Assembly: GCA_900079685.1 (NCBI GenBank)
Contig: LT599018.1
Coordinates: 124,001 to 188,000, forward strand
Length of the DNA: 64,000 nt
Source of the DNA: an uncultured delta proteobacterium
GTDB lineage: Bacteria > Desulfobacterota > Desulfovibrionia > Desulfovibrionales > Desulfovibrionaceae
Reading direction: 5' to 3'
This document shows, in pieces, positions 9,454 to 17,403 of the stretch (position 1 is the stretch's first letter; every line of letters begins with the position of its first letter). A program made the position numbers and the translations under genes. The notes under the pieces were generated by a model. The model saw only the letters and a list, made by a program, of their open reading frames with translations. It did not search any database and had not been told where the DNA came from.

Positions 9454-10063
9454 CAGTTACGGGTCCGCGGCCCGTTGGTACGGCTGGACGGCCTCGCGCG
9501 CGCTGCGGCCCGCCCATGAACGGCTGGCCGCCCTGTGCGCGGCGCGCAAATTTTCCCGCGTTGTGGACATAGGCTGCGGGACAGGCCACCTTGCCGCCAT
9601 GCTGGCCGCGCGCGGGGTGGCCGTGACGGGCGTTGACGCATCCCCGGCCATGCTGGCGCGTGCCGCGCGAATCCCCTGGAGGGAGCCTGCCCCCCTGTTC
9701 GTGCTGGGTGGGGTTCCGCTGCCGTTTCCGCCCCGGTCCTTTGATGCCGCCGTTCTTTCCCTGGTTCTGCACGAATCGGACGACGAGCCGGAAACGCTGC
9801 TCGCGGAGGTCCTGCGCGTGGCCCCGGTTTGCCTTGTTCTGGAGTGGCGCATGCCCGAGCGCAACCTGGACCTTCCGGGCCAGATTCTGGTGCACGCCAT
9901 AGAGCGGCTTGCGGGAAAACGGCATTACGCGCGGTTCCGCAATTTCGTGCGGGGGGGGTATCTGCACGGCGCGGCGCACCGCGCCAAGGCCCGCGTCGCG
10001 GACGAGGAACCGCTCATGGGCGGCACCATGGTGCTCGCGGAGGTGATTGCGAACAGCTCTTAG
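9443..10063 (+). CDS. Class I SAM-dependent methyltransferase
   Basis: A 206-residue protein with the glycine-rich motif I VVDIGCGTGHLAAML at residues 40-54, motif II acidic residue in VTGVDASPAML, and the later PFPPRSFDAAVLSLVLHE block typical of Methyltransf_11 enzymes that methylate small molecules. The start at 9443 (MPPDSYGSAARWYG) is chosen because it overlaps the HD-domain gene by 11 bases and matches the usual short N terminus of the family; the open frame extends further upstream but in shadow of the HD gene. The substrate is unknown. The stop codon abuts a long palindromic element. Confidence 0.8.
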   Translation: MPPDSYGSAARWYGWTASRALRPAHERLAALCAARKFSRVVDIGCGTGHLAAMLAARGVAVTGVDASPAMLARAARIPWREPAPLFVLGGVPLPFPPRSFDAAVLSLVLHESDDEPETLLAEVLRVAPVCLVLEWRMPERNLDLPGQILVHAIERLAGKRHYARFRNFVRGGYLHGAAHRAKARVADEEPLMGGTMVLAEVIANSS

Positions 10064-10212
10064 AGCTTGTCCGTAAATACGTGGAGCGTGAGCCGAGGAC
10101 GAGGAAAAGCCCTTTTTTGCGGAGGGGAGTGTATTCTTATATACTCGACCCGGAGCAAAAAAGGGCTTTGACGAAGTAATCGTCCACGAAACGTGTATTT
10201 GCGGACAAGCTC
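10063..10212. repeat. 150-bp near-palindromic intergenic element
   Basis: The ends are inverted: GAGCTTGTCCGTAAATAC at 10063-10080 and the matching GTATTTGCGGACAAGCTC at 10195-10212. A second perfect 15-bp pair lies inside (AAAGCCCTTTTTTGC at 10106-10120 and its complement at 10153-10167). The element fills exactly the space between the stop codons of two convergent genes. Its terminal inverted ends and internal stem fit a REP- or MITE-like repeat; it would also act as a bidirectional terminator. No second copy is present in this window. Confidence 0.6.
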
Positions 10213-11496
10213 CTATTCGTTCTGCCAGGAGCAGGAGGCAAATATTGCCTCGGCCCAGGGCCTGTCCTTTTCGTCGTCGTAAAACACGCTTATGTAGAGA
10301 ATCCGGCCGGCATCAACGGCCGCGAAGAAAAACGACCCGAAATATTCGGTGCCGCCGTCATCTCTCTGGGGCTCATGCGCGACGCGCGCCAGAACGCCCT
10401 CCTGGTTTTCCAGGAAAAATTCCGTGGCCTCCGCGACGTCTTCCGTGACGGTATCCAAAAGCGACGCGGCGGAAATGCCGTCGCCGGTGACGGTGAAGCG
10501 CGAGACGCGCACTGTGTGGATAGCGTCCCAGAAAACCTGGACGGTGTCGTCATCGCCGTCCAATTCCTCGTGCATGGCGCCGGGCATGGTTACCCGCCAG
10601 CCGCTGCCGAGGTTGATACGGACCATGCCCCGCAGGTAGCCGATTTTTTCGCCCGGCGCCGTTTCTCCGGGGAAGCGGCGTTCCAGCTCTTCCATAATTT
10701 CACGGCTGTCGGAAAGGGCGGCCATTTCCTTCCATTCCCGCACGGGGAAGGGGAGCGAGGGGTCGTCATCCCAGGCGCTTTCAAGGCAGAGAAAGGTCGC
10801 GGTATACAGGCTCTTTTCGCGGTCCGTGACGGGGGAGAGCCAGTTGCAGTCGCACCACATCATGCAGAGGGCGCATTTCAGGAAAAACGACGGCGTCGTC
10901 TGTTCGTCCCACCAGATAAAGAATGCCTCGCAGTCTTCCTCCGTGGCGCCGCGCTGCGGGATGGCGCGGAAAAAATCGCGCTCCCGCCAGCCGAGAAGGT
11001 GCGCGGCGTAGTGTTCGTCGCTCTCGGGCACATGTTCGGTGCCCATGCAGATCGCAAGCCCGGAGACGGTTCCGGCCATGTGGTTTTCCACCAGCGCGTC
11101 CGCGAGGCTAGTGAGCCAGCTTGCCATGGATTCCCGGAGTTCTTCAAAGTCGCGGCTGTGCCAGTAGCCGGTATCGTCCTCAACCGCGTCGTCGCCCCAG
11201 GAAAGGCCGCACGATTCCCGCAGGCGCTCGAAAAGGCCTGTCAGGTAGGCGTGGTATCCGGGGCCGGCGCCGTTTGTTTTGGCGCTGACGGTAAGCCCAT
11301 TGCCGTCCTTGAAGGTGAAGTAGACGTCTTCTTCCGCGAAAAAAAAGGAAGCCCGGACCGTTTCGCCGAACGTGGCGACGGAGACGGATTTTCCCGGAAC
11401 CACGGACGGTTCCTTCTCCAGGAAAGCGTTCAGCTTTTCCCGGCATTCTTCCGCGCTTCCCATATATGAAGCCCGGATCGTGATTTCCAGTCCCAT
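10213..11496 (-). CDS. Hypothetical protein, acidic, soluble
   Basis: A 427-residue protein with no signal peptide or membrane segment and many Asp and Glu residues. I do not recognise a domain. The start at 11496 (MGLEITIRASYMGSAEECRE) is chosen over a longer frame because AAAGGA lies 8 bases ahead and the upstream 30 codons look non-coding. The C-terminal third contains blocks such as EEFLENQEGVL-like helices and a hydrophobic strand region. Its neighbour downstream is only the palindromic element, and it is monocistronic, so context gives no function. Confidence 0.7.
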   Translation of the reverse strand: MGLEITIRASYMGSAEECREKLNAFLEKEPSVVPGKSVSVATFGETVRASFFFAEEDVYFTFKDGNGLTVSAKTNGAGPGYHAYLTGLFERLRESCGLSWGDDAVEDDTGYWHSRDFEELRESMASWLTSLADALVENHMAGTVSGLAICMGTEHVPESDEHYAAHLLGWRERDFFRAIPQRGATEEDCEAFFIWWDEQTTPSFFLKCALCMMWCDCNWLSPVTDREKSLYTATFLCLESAWDDDPSLPFPVREWKEMAALSDSREIMEELERRFPGETAPGEKIGYLRGMVRINLGSGWRVTMPGAMHEELDGDDDTVQVFWDAIHTVRVSRFTVTGDGISAASLLDTVTEDVAEATEFFLENQEGVLARVAHEPQRDDGGTEYFGSFFFAAVDAGRILYISVFYDDEKDRPWAEAIFASCSWQNE

Positions 11497-11661
11497 AGTG
11501 GCATCCTTTACTGAGCATGGTATCGTTGCGGGTATACTAGTAAAATGCTTTTGTTTTGTGAAGCAAAGCGAAAAAATGCGCGGCAATGCCGCATAGCGGC
11601 GGCACCGGAAGGCGAAACTGCATGGAAAAAAACGCGCGGCACAAGGTGTTGCAAGGCGCGT

Positions 11662-12060
11662 TCAAATCGGTACGCAGATTTTTCCGACGGGATTGAAATA
11701 TGTGCCCAGGGATTTGGCGATGATATACGCGCCGGGCAGACCCACGATGGTCATGGCGAGGCCGATGCACTGCACAAGCCCGACGATGAAGGCAAAAAGC
11801 CCGAACGGCAGGTACAGAAGCATGATGATGGCGGAATACGCGGCCCATAGAGGATTTTGTCCGGCGCCGGTGGCGGAAACGGGAACCATTCTGCGGGTGA
11901 AGGGAAACAGGAGAAATTTGGCGTACTGGATAAGCCCGAGGCCGATGGGGGCCGTAATCACGAGCGCCGTCAACAGCAGCCCCAGCAAAAAAGCATACAA
12001 GGCGTTGATAAACCCTAAAAAGGGCACATGCCAGAGAATGTTGGCGATCGTCCGTATCAT
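11662..12060 (-). CDS. yccF: YccF-domain inner-membrane protein
   Basis: A 132-residue protein with two copies of a short membrane repeat, the YccF (DUF307) layout: a first pair of hydrophobic segments around residues 15-45 and a second around residues 75-115, each followed by a P-L-G-L/V-P-G-A-type turn. The family is widespread and of unknown function. It lies 13 bases after thiL on the same strand and is probably its operon partner by proximity only. Confidence 0.8.
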   Translation of the reverse strand: MIRTIANILWHVPFLGFINALYAFLLGLLLTALVITAPIGLGLIQYAKFLLFPFTRRMVPVSATGAGQNPLWAAYSAIIMLLYLPFGLFAFIVGLVQCIGLAMTIVGLPGAYIIAKSLGTYFNPVGKICVPI

Positions 12061-12073
12061 GCGCGCTCCCGTG

Positions 12074-13081
12074 TCATTTCCGGCTGAAATGGTCGAAACC
12101 CGCGTCCGCGAGGCGTTCGCCGTTCAACATGATTCCCTTTTTTTCCGTAACGGTTCCCAGCAGCAGAAACGGCACATCGCCCGGAAGATCCCGTATGGAT
12201 GCGGCAGCCCGGTCGAGGCTTCCGGGGGGGCAGGCGCCGAGCAGGGCGTAGTCCTCCCCGCCGAGAAAGGCGAAGCGGGCGGGATTTTCTCCGATCGCGC
12301 GGGCAAAGGCACTGGTTTCCGGGTGCAGAAACGCTTCCGGCAGGGTGATGGCCGCGCCGCAATCGGTGCCGTGGGCCGCGAGCATCCGGGGCAGGTCGCG
12401 CGCCAGCCCGTCGGAAACGTCCATCAGGCGGCAGCCCGGAATACCCGCGAGAACAAGCCCCGCCCGGACCTGCGGCACGGGCATGAGGTGCGCCGCGCAG
12501 GCGGCGGGAAAATCGCTCTCGGCACGCCGCCCGCGCTCCTCGAGCAGGAACAGGCCCGCTCGTGCGAGGCCGAGGGTGCCGCAGGCAAAAAGCGCGTCGC
12601 CGGGGGCAACCGGGCCGCGCCGTAAAAAACGCGGGCCGCTTGTTGCCGGAATGGCGGGCGCGCCCCAGATGGTGACGCAAAAGGCGAGTTTTTCCCCGCG
12701 TGAAAGGTCGCCGCCGGTGAGGGCTATGTCATGCTGCCGTGCCGCGTGGAGCATGCCGTCAAGGATGCCTTCCGCCTCCTCGCGCGGGAAGGGGACCGGC
12801 GTTATGAGCCCCACGGAGACCCCGAGCGGTTTGGCCCCGGCGGCGGCCATGTCGCTGATGTTCACGGCCATTGCCTTGTATCCGGTTTCAAACGGCGTGA
12901 AATAGGCCCGCCGGAAGTGGATGTCCTCCACGAACAGGTCGGTGCTGACGGCCATTTGGGGGGGGCAGGCGATTTCCGCGCAGTCGTCGCCGCGCCCGAG
13001 GACAAGCGACGCATGCTCGTTGGGAAATTTCGATGCGATAAGGGCGAGAAAATCGTCTTCGGAAGCAATATACGCGTTCAT
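12074..13081 (-). CDS. thiL: Thiamine-monophosphate kinase
   Basis: A 335-residue protein with family landmarks: GRGDDCAEI near residue 28 for the ATP/Mg site, STDLFVEDIHF near residue 45, and MAVNISDMAAAGAKPLGVSVGL near residue 72, followed by DVSDGLARDL near residue 215. It phosphorylates thiamine monophosphate to thiamine diphosphate with ATP. Length is normal for ThiL. No other thiamine genes or TPP riboswitch are visible nearby; it is followed by a yccF-type gene. Confidence 0.92.
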   Translation of the reverse strand: MNAYIASEDDFLALIASKFPNEHASLVLGRGDDCAEIACPPQMAVSTDLFVEDIHFRRAYFTPFETGYKAMAVNISDMAAAGAKPLGVSVGLITPVPFPREEAEGILDGMLHAARQHDIALTGGDLSRGEKLAFCVTIWGAPAIPATSGPRFLRRGPVAPGDALFACGTLGLARAGLFLLEERGRRAESDFPAACAAHLMPVPQVRAGLVLAGIPGCRLMDVSDGLARDLPRMLAAHGTDCGAAITLPEAFLHPETSAFARAIGENPARFAFLGGEDYALLGACPPGSLDRAAASIRDLPGDVPFLLLGTVTEKKGIMLNGERLADAGFDHFSRK

Positions 13082-13401
13082 GGTGTCGTCCGAATAAATA
13101 TATTTTTTAACACTGTCTACTTGAATAAAGAATTATTTCGCCAGACGGAAAAGAATATTTTTTTGCCCAACGCCGCGTAACGCGATACGGTTTCCCGCCG
13201 GCTCAGCCGGAGGCGCTTTATTGATAATCGGCGTAATGTTTGGTAAGAACCTCAAGCGGCTCAGAGGATTATTATAACTTCAGCCGATATGTCTTACCGT
13301 CTTTTTGTACCGGGCATTACACACAACTGCAAGTGTAACGCATTGTTATGGTTGCGTGCGTGTGGTGTATGCCCTCATTTCTAACTCCAGGTGGTTCCGG
13401 G
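13082..13401. promoter_or_regulatory. Divergent promoter region between thiL and hdrC, with a 22-bp dyad
   Basis: This 320-bp stretch has no gene. It is AT-rich near thiL. At 13317-13338 lies the inverted repeat TTACAC-N10-GTGTAA, about 65 bases before the hdrC start, with size and symmetry of a dimeric regulator site. The flanks extend it by GC/GC pairs past one mismatch. I do not see a clear Rex consensus (TTGTGAA-type). The hdrC ribosome site is the AGGTGG at 13389-13394. Confidence 0.4.
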
Positions 13402-13965
13402 ATGAAAACAGTGGACCTCGCATCATCCGACCGGGAATTTATCCGGCAGGTGGAGGAAGAGAGCGGCCAGGTTGTTGCGCGCTGCTATCAGTGCGGCAAC
13501 TGTTCGGCCGGTTGTCCCATGAATTTTGCCTACGATATGCCGGTCAACCGCATCATGCGGATGATCCAGCTCGGGCAAAAGGACGCCGTGCTCTCAAGCA
13601 AGTCTCTGGCATACTGCGCCACGTGCGAAACATGCACGGCGCGATGTCCCAATAACATTGAAGTAGCGGTAATCATGGACGTTTGCCGTCATATGGCCCG
13701 GCGCGAAAAGCTCCTTTCCGTATGGCCCGTCCGCATGTTTTCCGCTTCGTTCCTCAAAACCGTGGAAACCTTCGGCAGGGCCTACGAGGCCGGCCTGATG
13801 GGCGCCTATATGGTCGGCACCATGCGGCCTTTCACGGATATCGACCTTGTGCCCAAAGTGCTGCCCAAGGGGAAACTCCCCATCCTGCCGCACTCCATCA
13901 AGGGCCGCAAGGAAGTTGCCGCCATCTTCAAGCGTTTCAGGGAGGGCGAGCATGAAAAGGACTAA
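13402..13965 (+). CDS. hdrC: Heterodisulfide reductase-like subunit C
   Basis: A 187-residue ferredoxin-like protein with two [4Fe-4S] motifs: C28-X2-C31-X2-C34-X3-C38 and C72-X2-C75-X2-C78-X3-C82. It carries electrons between HdrA and HdrB in the soluble HdrABC core. The start at 13402 (MKTVDLASSD) is chosen over an upstream frame because of the AGGTGG site ahead and the family N terminus. It is the first gene of the seven-gene hdr-flx operon and overlaps hdrB by 14 bases. Confidence 0.9.
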   Translation: MKTVDLASSDREFIRQVEEESGQVVARCYQCGNCSAGCPMNFAYDMPVNRIMRMIQLGQKDAVLSSKSLAYCATCETCTARCPNNIEVAVIMDVCRHMARREKLLSVWPVRMFSASFLKTVETFGRAYEAGLMGAYMVGTMRPFTDIDLVPKVLPKGKLPILPHSIKGRKEVAAIFKRFREGEHEKD

Positions 13966-14875
13966 GCCGTTCGGCTATTACCCCGGCTGTTCCGGCATGG
14001 GCACCTCCGTGGAGTACGACCGCTCCACGCGCGCCGTTGCCGCGGTCCTCGGCATCCAGCTTCAGGATATCGAGGATTGGAGCTGTTGCGGCTCCACCCC
14101 GGCCCATACCATCGACCACGGCCTTTCCACGGCCCTTACCGCCCGCAACTTCGTGCAGGCGGAAAAGCAGGGCCTCATGGATGTCCTCACGCCCTGTCCC
14201 AGCTGCCTGAAAAACCTGAAGTCCGCCCTGCACCACATGCAGTCGCCGGTCATCGGGCCCAAGGCCACCAAGCTTCTCGGCGGCGACACGGTCAACGAGG
14301 AACATACGGCCAAATCCGTGCTCCAGATCATCCACGAGGAAGTGGACCGCGACATCCTGGTCAACAAGGTACGCCGCCCGCTTGCCGGGATCAAGGTCGT
14401 GCCGTACTACGGCTGCCTCATGAGCCGCCCGAAGCCGCTCATGCAGTTCGGGGACGAGGAATATCCCATGGCCATGGATGACCTCCTGGCCGCGGCCGGG
14501 GCGGAAGTCATCCCGTTCCCGCTGAAGACGGACTGCTGCGGCGCATCCATGGGCATTCCGCTGAACGAGGCCGTAACCAGGCTTTCCGGCAGGATCATCG
14601 ACCTTGCGGTTTCCCTCGGTGCGGACGTGATCGCGGCCGCCTGCCCCCTGTGCCAGATGAACCTGGACCTGCGGCAGAGCCAGGTCGAAAAGGCCGCCAA
14701 GAAAAAATACAATATTCCCGTCATGTATTATACCCAGTTGCTCGGGCTTGCCTTCAACCTGCCTGAAAAGGACCTGGGACTCGACAAGCTCGTCGTCAGC
14801 CCGCAGCCCGTGCTGGACAAACTCGCCGCCGCGCGTGACGCGGCCAAAAAAGCTAAAGCGGAGGACGCGGCATGA
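13952..14875 (+). CDS. hdrB: Heterodisulfide reductase-like subunit B (CCG-domain)
   Basis: A 307-residue protein with two cysteine-rich CCG domains that in the family bind noncubane [4Fe-4S] clusters and form the disulfide-reducing site. Domain 1: C13, C45-C46-G (DWSCCGSTPAHT), C82-X2-C85. Domain 2: a C in YYGCLMSRP, TDCCGASMG near residue 192 and a CPLC pair near residue 232. All CCG cysteines are present. It starts inside the end of hdrC and its last bases overlap hdrA by 4 bases (ATGA), so translation is coupled. Confidence 0.92.
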   Translation: MKRTKPFGYYPGCSGMGTSVEYDRSTRAVAAVLGIQLQDIEDWSCCGSTPAHTIDHGLSTALTARNFVQAEKQGLMDVLTPCPSCLKNLKSALHHMQSPVIGPKATKLLGGDTVNEEHTAKSVLQIIHEEVDRDILVNKVRRPLAGIKVVPYYGCLMSRPKPLMQFGDEEYPMAMDDLLAAAGAEVIPFPLKTDCCGASMGIPLNEAVTRLSGRIIDLAVSLGADVIAAACPLCQMNLDLRQSQVEKAAKKKYNIPVMYYTQLLGLAFNLPEKDLGLDKLVVSPQPVLDKLAAARDAAKKAKAEDAA

Positions 14876-16830
14876 GAGTAGGCGTCTTCATCTGTCACTG
14901 CGGCACCAACATTGCCGGTACCGTCGACGTCGTCAGCGTTGCCGAGAAGGCCAAAGACCTTCCGGACGTGGTGTTTTCCACGGACTATATGTACATGTGC
15001 TCCGAGCCGGGCCAGGACACGATCATCCAGGCCATCAAGGACCATGCCCTGGACGGGGTGGTGGTTTCCGCCTGCAGCCCGCGCATGCATGAGCCCACGT
15101 TCCGCCGGGCCGTGGAACGGGCCGGGGTCAACCGCTACATGTTTGAAATGACCAACATCCGGGAGCACGTCTCCTGGATCGGCAAGGACAAGGAAGCCAA
15201 CACCAACAAGGCGTATGAGCTTATCCGCATGTCCGTCGAAAAGGTGCGCCGCAACCGGCCCCTGACTCCCAAGTACTTCTCAGCCACCAAGCGCGTGCTG
15301 GTTATCGGCGGCGGCGTGGCGGGCATCCAGGCCGCGCTCGATTGCGCGGACGCCGGGCTCGAAGTGGTCCTGGTCGAGCGCGAGCCCTCCATCGGCGGGA
15401 AGATGTCCAAGCTGGACAAGACCTTCCCCACGGTTGACTGTTCAAGCTGCATCCTCGGCCCCAAGATGGTGGACGTGGCCCAGCATCCGAACATCACCCT
15501 GTACGCATGCTCCGAACTGGAGTCCGTGTCCGGGTTCGTGGGCAACTTCGAGGCGGTCATCCGCAGGAAAGCCACCTGCGTCATCAACGAAAAATGCACC
15601 GGCTGCGGATCGTGCATGGAAAAGTGCCCGTCCAAGAAATCCTTTGACCGGTTCAACGAAGGCGTGGGCGTGACCACGGCCATCAACATTCCGTTCCCCC
15701 AGGCCATTCCCAAGAAGGCCGTTATCGACAAGAACTTCTGCCGCCAGTTCACCAAGGGCAAATGCGGCGTGTGCGCGAAAGTCTGCCCCACGGGCGCCAT
15801 TGACTACGAGCAGCAGGACGAACTCGTAACGGTGCAAGTGGGCGCGCTGGTTGCCGCCACCGGCTACGACCTCATGGATTGGACCGTGTACGGCGAATAC
15901 GGCGGGGGCCGGTATCCGGATGTGGTCACCTCGCTCCAGTACGAGCGCATGATGTCCGCTTCCGGCCCCTACGGCGGCCACATAAAGCGGCCCTCCGACG
16001 GCAAGGAGCCCAAAAACGTGGTCTTCATCCAGTGCGTCGGCTCGCGCGACGTGTCCGTGGATCACCCGTACTGCTCGGGCTTCTGCTGCATGTACACGGC
16101 CAAGCAGGCCATTCTGACCAAAGACCATATTCCGGATTCGCAGAGCTACGTGTTCTATATGGATATCCGCGCGCCGGGCAAGGCCTATGACGAGTTCACC
16201 CGCCGCGCTCAGGAAGAGTACGGCGCGCAGTATATCCGGGGCCGCGTTTCCATGGTCTACCCCAAGGGCGACAAGTACGTCGTGCGCGGCGTGGATACCC
16301 TGGCCGGAGCCCAGGTGGAGATCGAAGCCGATCTCGTGGTCCTGGCGGTCGGCGCGGAAGCGGCGGTCAATTCGCCGCATCTGGCGGAAAAGCTGCGTAT
16401 TTCCTACGACCGGTTCGGTTTCTTCATGGAAAGCCACGTCAAGCTGAAACCCGTTGAAACCAACACCGCCGGCGTGTTCCTCGCCGGGTGCAGCCAGGGG
16501 CCGAAGGACATCCCCGCTTCCGTCGCCATGGGCAGCGCCGCCGCGGCCAAGGCCATCGGCCTCCTTTCCAAGGACAAGCTGGAATCCGACCCGCAGATCG
16601 CCCAAGTCACCGTCAACCGGTGCGTGGGCTGCGGCAAGTGCATCAACGTCTGCCCCTTCCAGGCCATCCGCGAGATCGACTTCCGCGGCCAGCCCAAGGC
16701 GGAAGTTATCGAAGCCGTGTGCCAGGGCTGCGGGCTGTGCAACGCCACCTGCCCGCAGGGGGCCATCCAGCTTTCGCATTTCACCGATAACCAGATTCTT
16801 GCCGAAGTGGAGGCCTTATGTCGGTGCTGA
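14872..16830 (+). CDS. hdrA: Heterodisulfide reductase-like subunit A (flavin, electron-bifurcating)
   Basis: A 652-residue protein, normal for the bacterial HdrA. The FAD-binding GGGVAGIQ lies at residues 146-153, the N-terminal domain has cysteines (FICHCGTN and CSEPGQD, SACSPRMHEP), a KLDKTFPTVDCSSC segment follows near 181-193, and [4Fe-4S] motifs lie at C242-C252, around C298-C305, and in two C-terminal ferredoxin motifs (RCVGCGKCINVCP and CQGCGLCNATCP). HdrA is the bifurcating flavoprotein of the complex, splitting an electron pair between a low-potential ferredoxin and the HdrB site. It is coupled to hdrB upstream and overlaps flxD by 13 bases. Confidence 0.94.
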   Translation: MRVGVFICHCGTNIAGTVDVVSVAEKAKDLPDVVFSTDYMYMCSEPGQDTIIQAIKDHALDGVVVSACSPRMHEPTFRRAVERAGVNRYMFEMTNIREHVSWIGKDKEANTNKAYELIRMSVEKVRRNRPLTPKYFSATKRVLVIGGGVAGIQAALDCADAGLEVVLVEREPSIGGKMSKLDKTFPTVDCSSCILGPKMVDVAQHPNITLYACSELESVSGFVGNFEAVIRRKATCVINEKCTGCGSCMEKCPSKKSFDRFNEGVGVTTAINIPFPQAIPKKAVIDKNFCRQFTKGKCGVCAKVCPTGAIDYEQQDELVTVQVGALVAATGYDLMDWTVYGEYGGGRYPDVVTSLQYERMMSASGPYGGHIKRPSDGKEPKNVVFIQCVGSRDVSVDHPYCSGFCCMYTAKQAILTKDHIPDSQSYVFYMDIRAPGKAYDEFTRRAQEEYGAQYIRGRVSMVYPKGDKYVVRGVDTLAGAQVEIEADLVVLAVGAEAAVNSPHLAEKLRISYDRFGFFMESHVKLKPVETNTAGVFLAGCSQGPKDIPASVAMGSAAAAKAIGLLSKDKLESDPQIAQVTVNRCVGCGKCINVCPFQAIREIDFRGQPKAEVIEAVCQGCGLCNATCPQGAIQLSHFTDNQILAEVEALCRC

Positions 16831-17282
16831 CAGGCAAAGAACGCCGTATAATCGGTTTTTTGTGCAACTGGTGTTCCTACGGCGGCGCGGATACCGCCGG
16901 GGTCGGCCGCTTCACCCAACCCACGGACCTGCGTATCATCCGCGTGCCGTGCTCGGGCCGCATCAACCCGCTGTTCATCCTTAAAGCGTTGATCGGCGGG
17001 GCGGACGGGGTGCTGGTTTCCGGCTGCCATCCGCGCGACTGCCACTACGCGGAAGGCAACTTCTACGCCCGGCGGCGTCTGGAAATGTGCAAAAACCTTC
17101 TGCCCACGATCGGCATCGACCCGGCCCGGTTCGAGTATACCTGGGTTTCCGCTTCCGAAGGCCAGCGCTGGCAGCATGTGGTGACCAAGTTTACCGAGCA
17201 GATTCACGCCTTGCCGCCCGCTCCCGTGTTCCCGGAAGCCCCGGAAATCGAGAAGCTGGCCGAAGCCTGTGGGAATATGTAG
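16818..17282 (+). CDS. flxD: MvhD-type iron-sulfur protein, FlxD
   Basis: A 154-residue MvhD/FlpD-family protein with cysteines C16, C19, C45, C70 and C75 (FLCNWCSYGGAD, VPCSGRI, SGCHPRDCHY) that bind a [2Fe-2S] cluster. In hydrogenase or formate dehydrogenase complexes MvhD hands electrons to HdrA; in the Flx set it links the NADH-oxidising FlxA-C module to HdrA. It overlaps hdrA by 13 bases. After it, a strong hairpin separates it from flxC by about 120 bases, the only real gap in the operon. Confidence 0.9.
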   Translation: MSVLTGKERRIIGFLCNWCSYGGADTAGVGRFTQPTDLRIIRVPCSGRINPLFILKALIGGADGVLVSGCHPRDCHYAEGNFYARRRLEMCKNLLPTIGIDPARFEYTWVSASEGQRWQHVVTKFTEQIHALPPAPVFPEAPEIEKLAEACGNM

Positions 17283-17292
17283 CGACCGGGGG

Positions 17293-17322
17293 AAGGAACC
17301 TTTTTTGTAAAAAAGGTTCCTT
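17293..17322 (+). repeat. Strong intra-operon hairpin between flxD and flxC
   Basis: A perfect 14-bp inverted repeat (AAGGAACCTTTTTT at 17293-17306, its complement at 17309-17322) with a 2-base loop. It is followed by a C-rich then GGGGTGGG-type stretch up to the flxC ribosome site. It could be a partial terminator, an mRNA-processing or stabilising hairpin, or a copy of an intergenic repeat. Confidence 0.6.
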
Positions 17323-17403
17323 CAGACCCCCATCCTCCAAAAAACTTCACTGGGGTGGGTGGTTCCTGAGAAAAGGTTGTTCTGTCCTTGCTAGGAGACA
17401 GTA

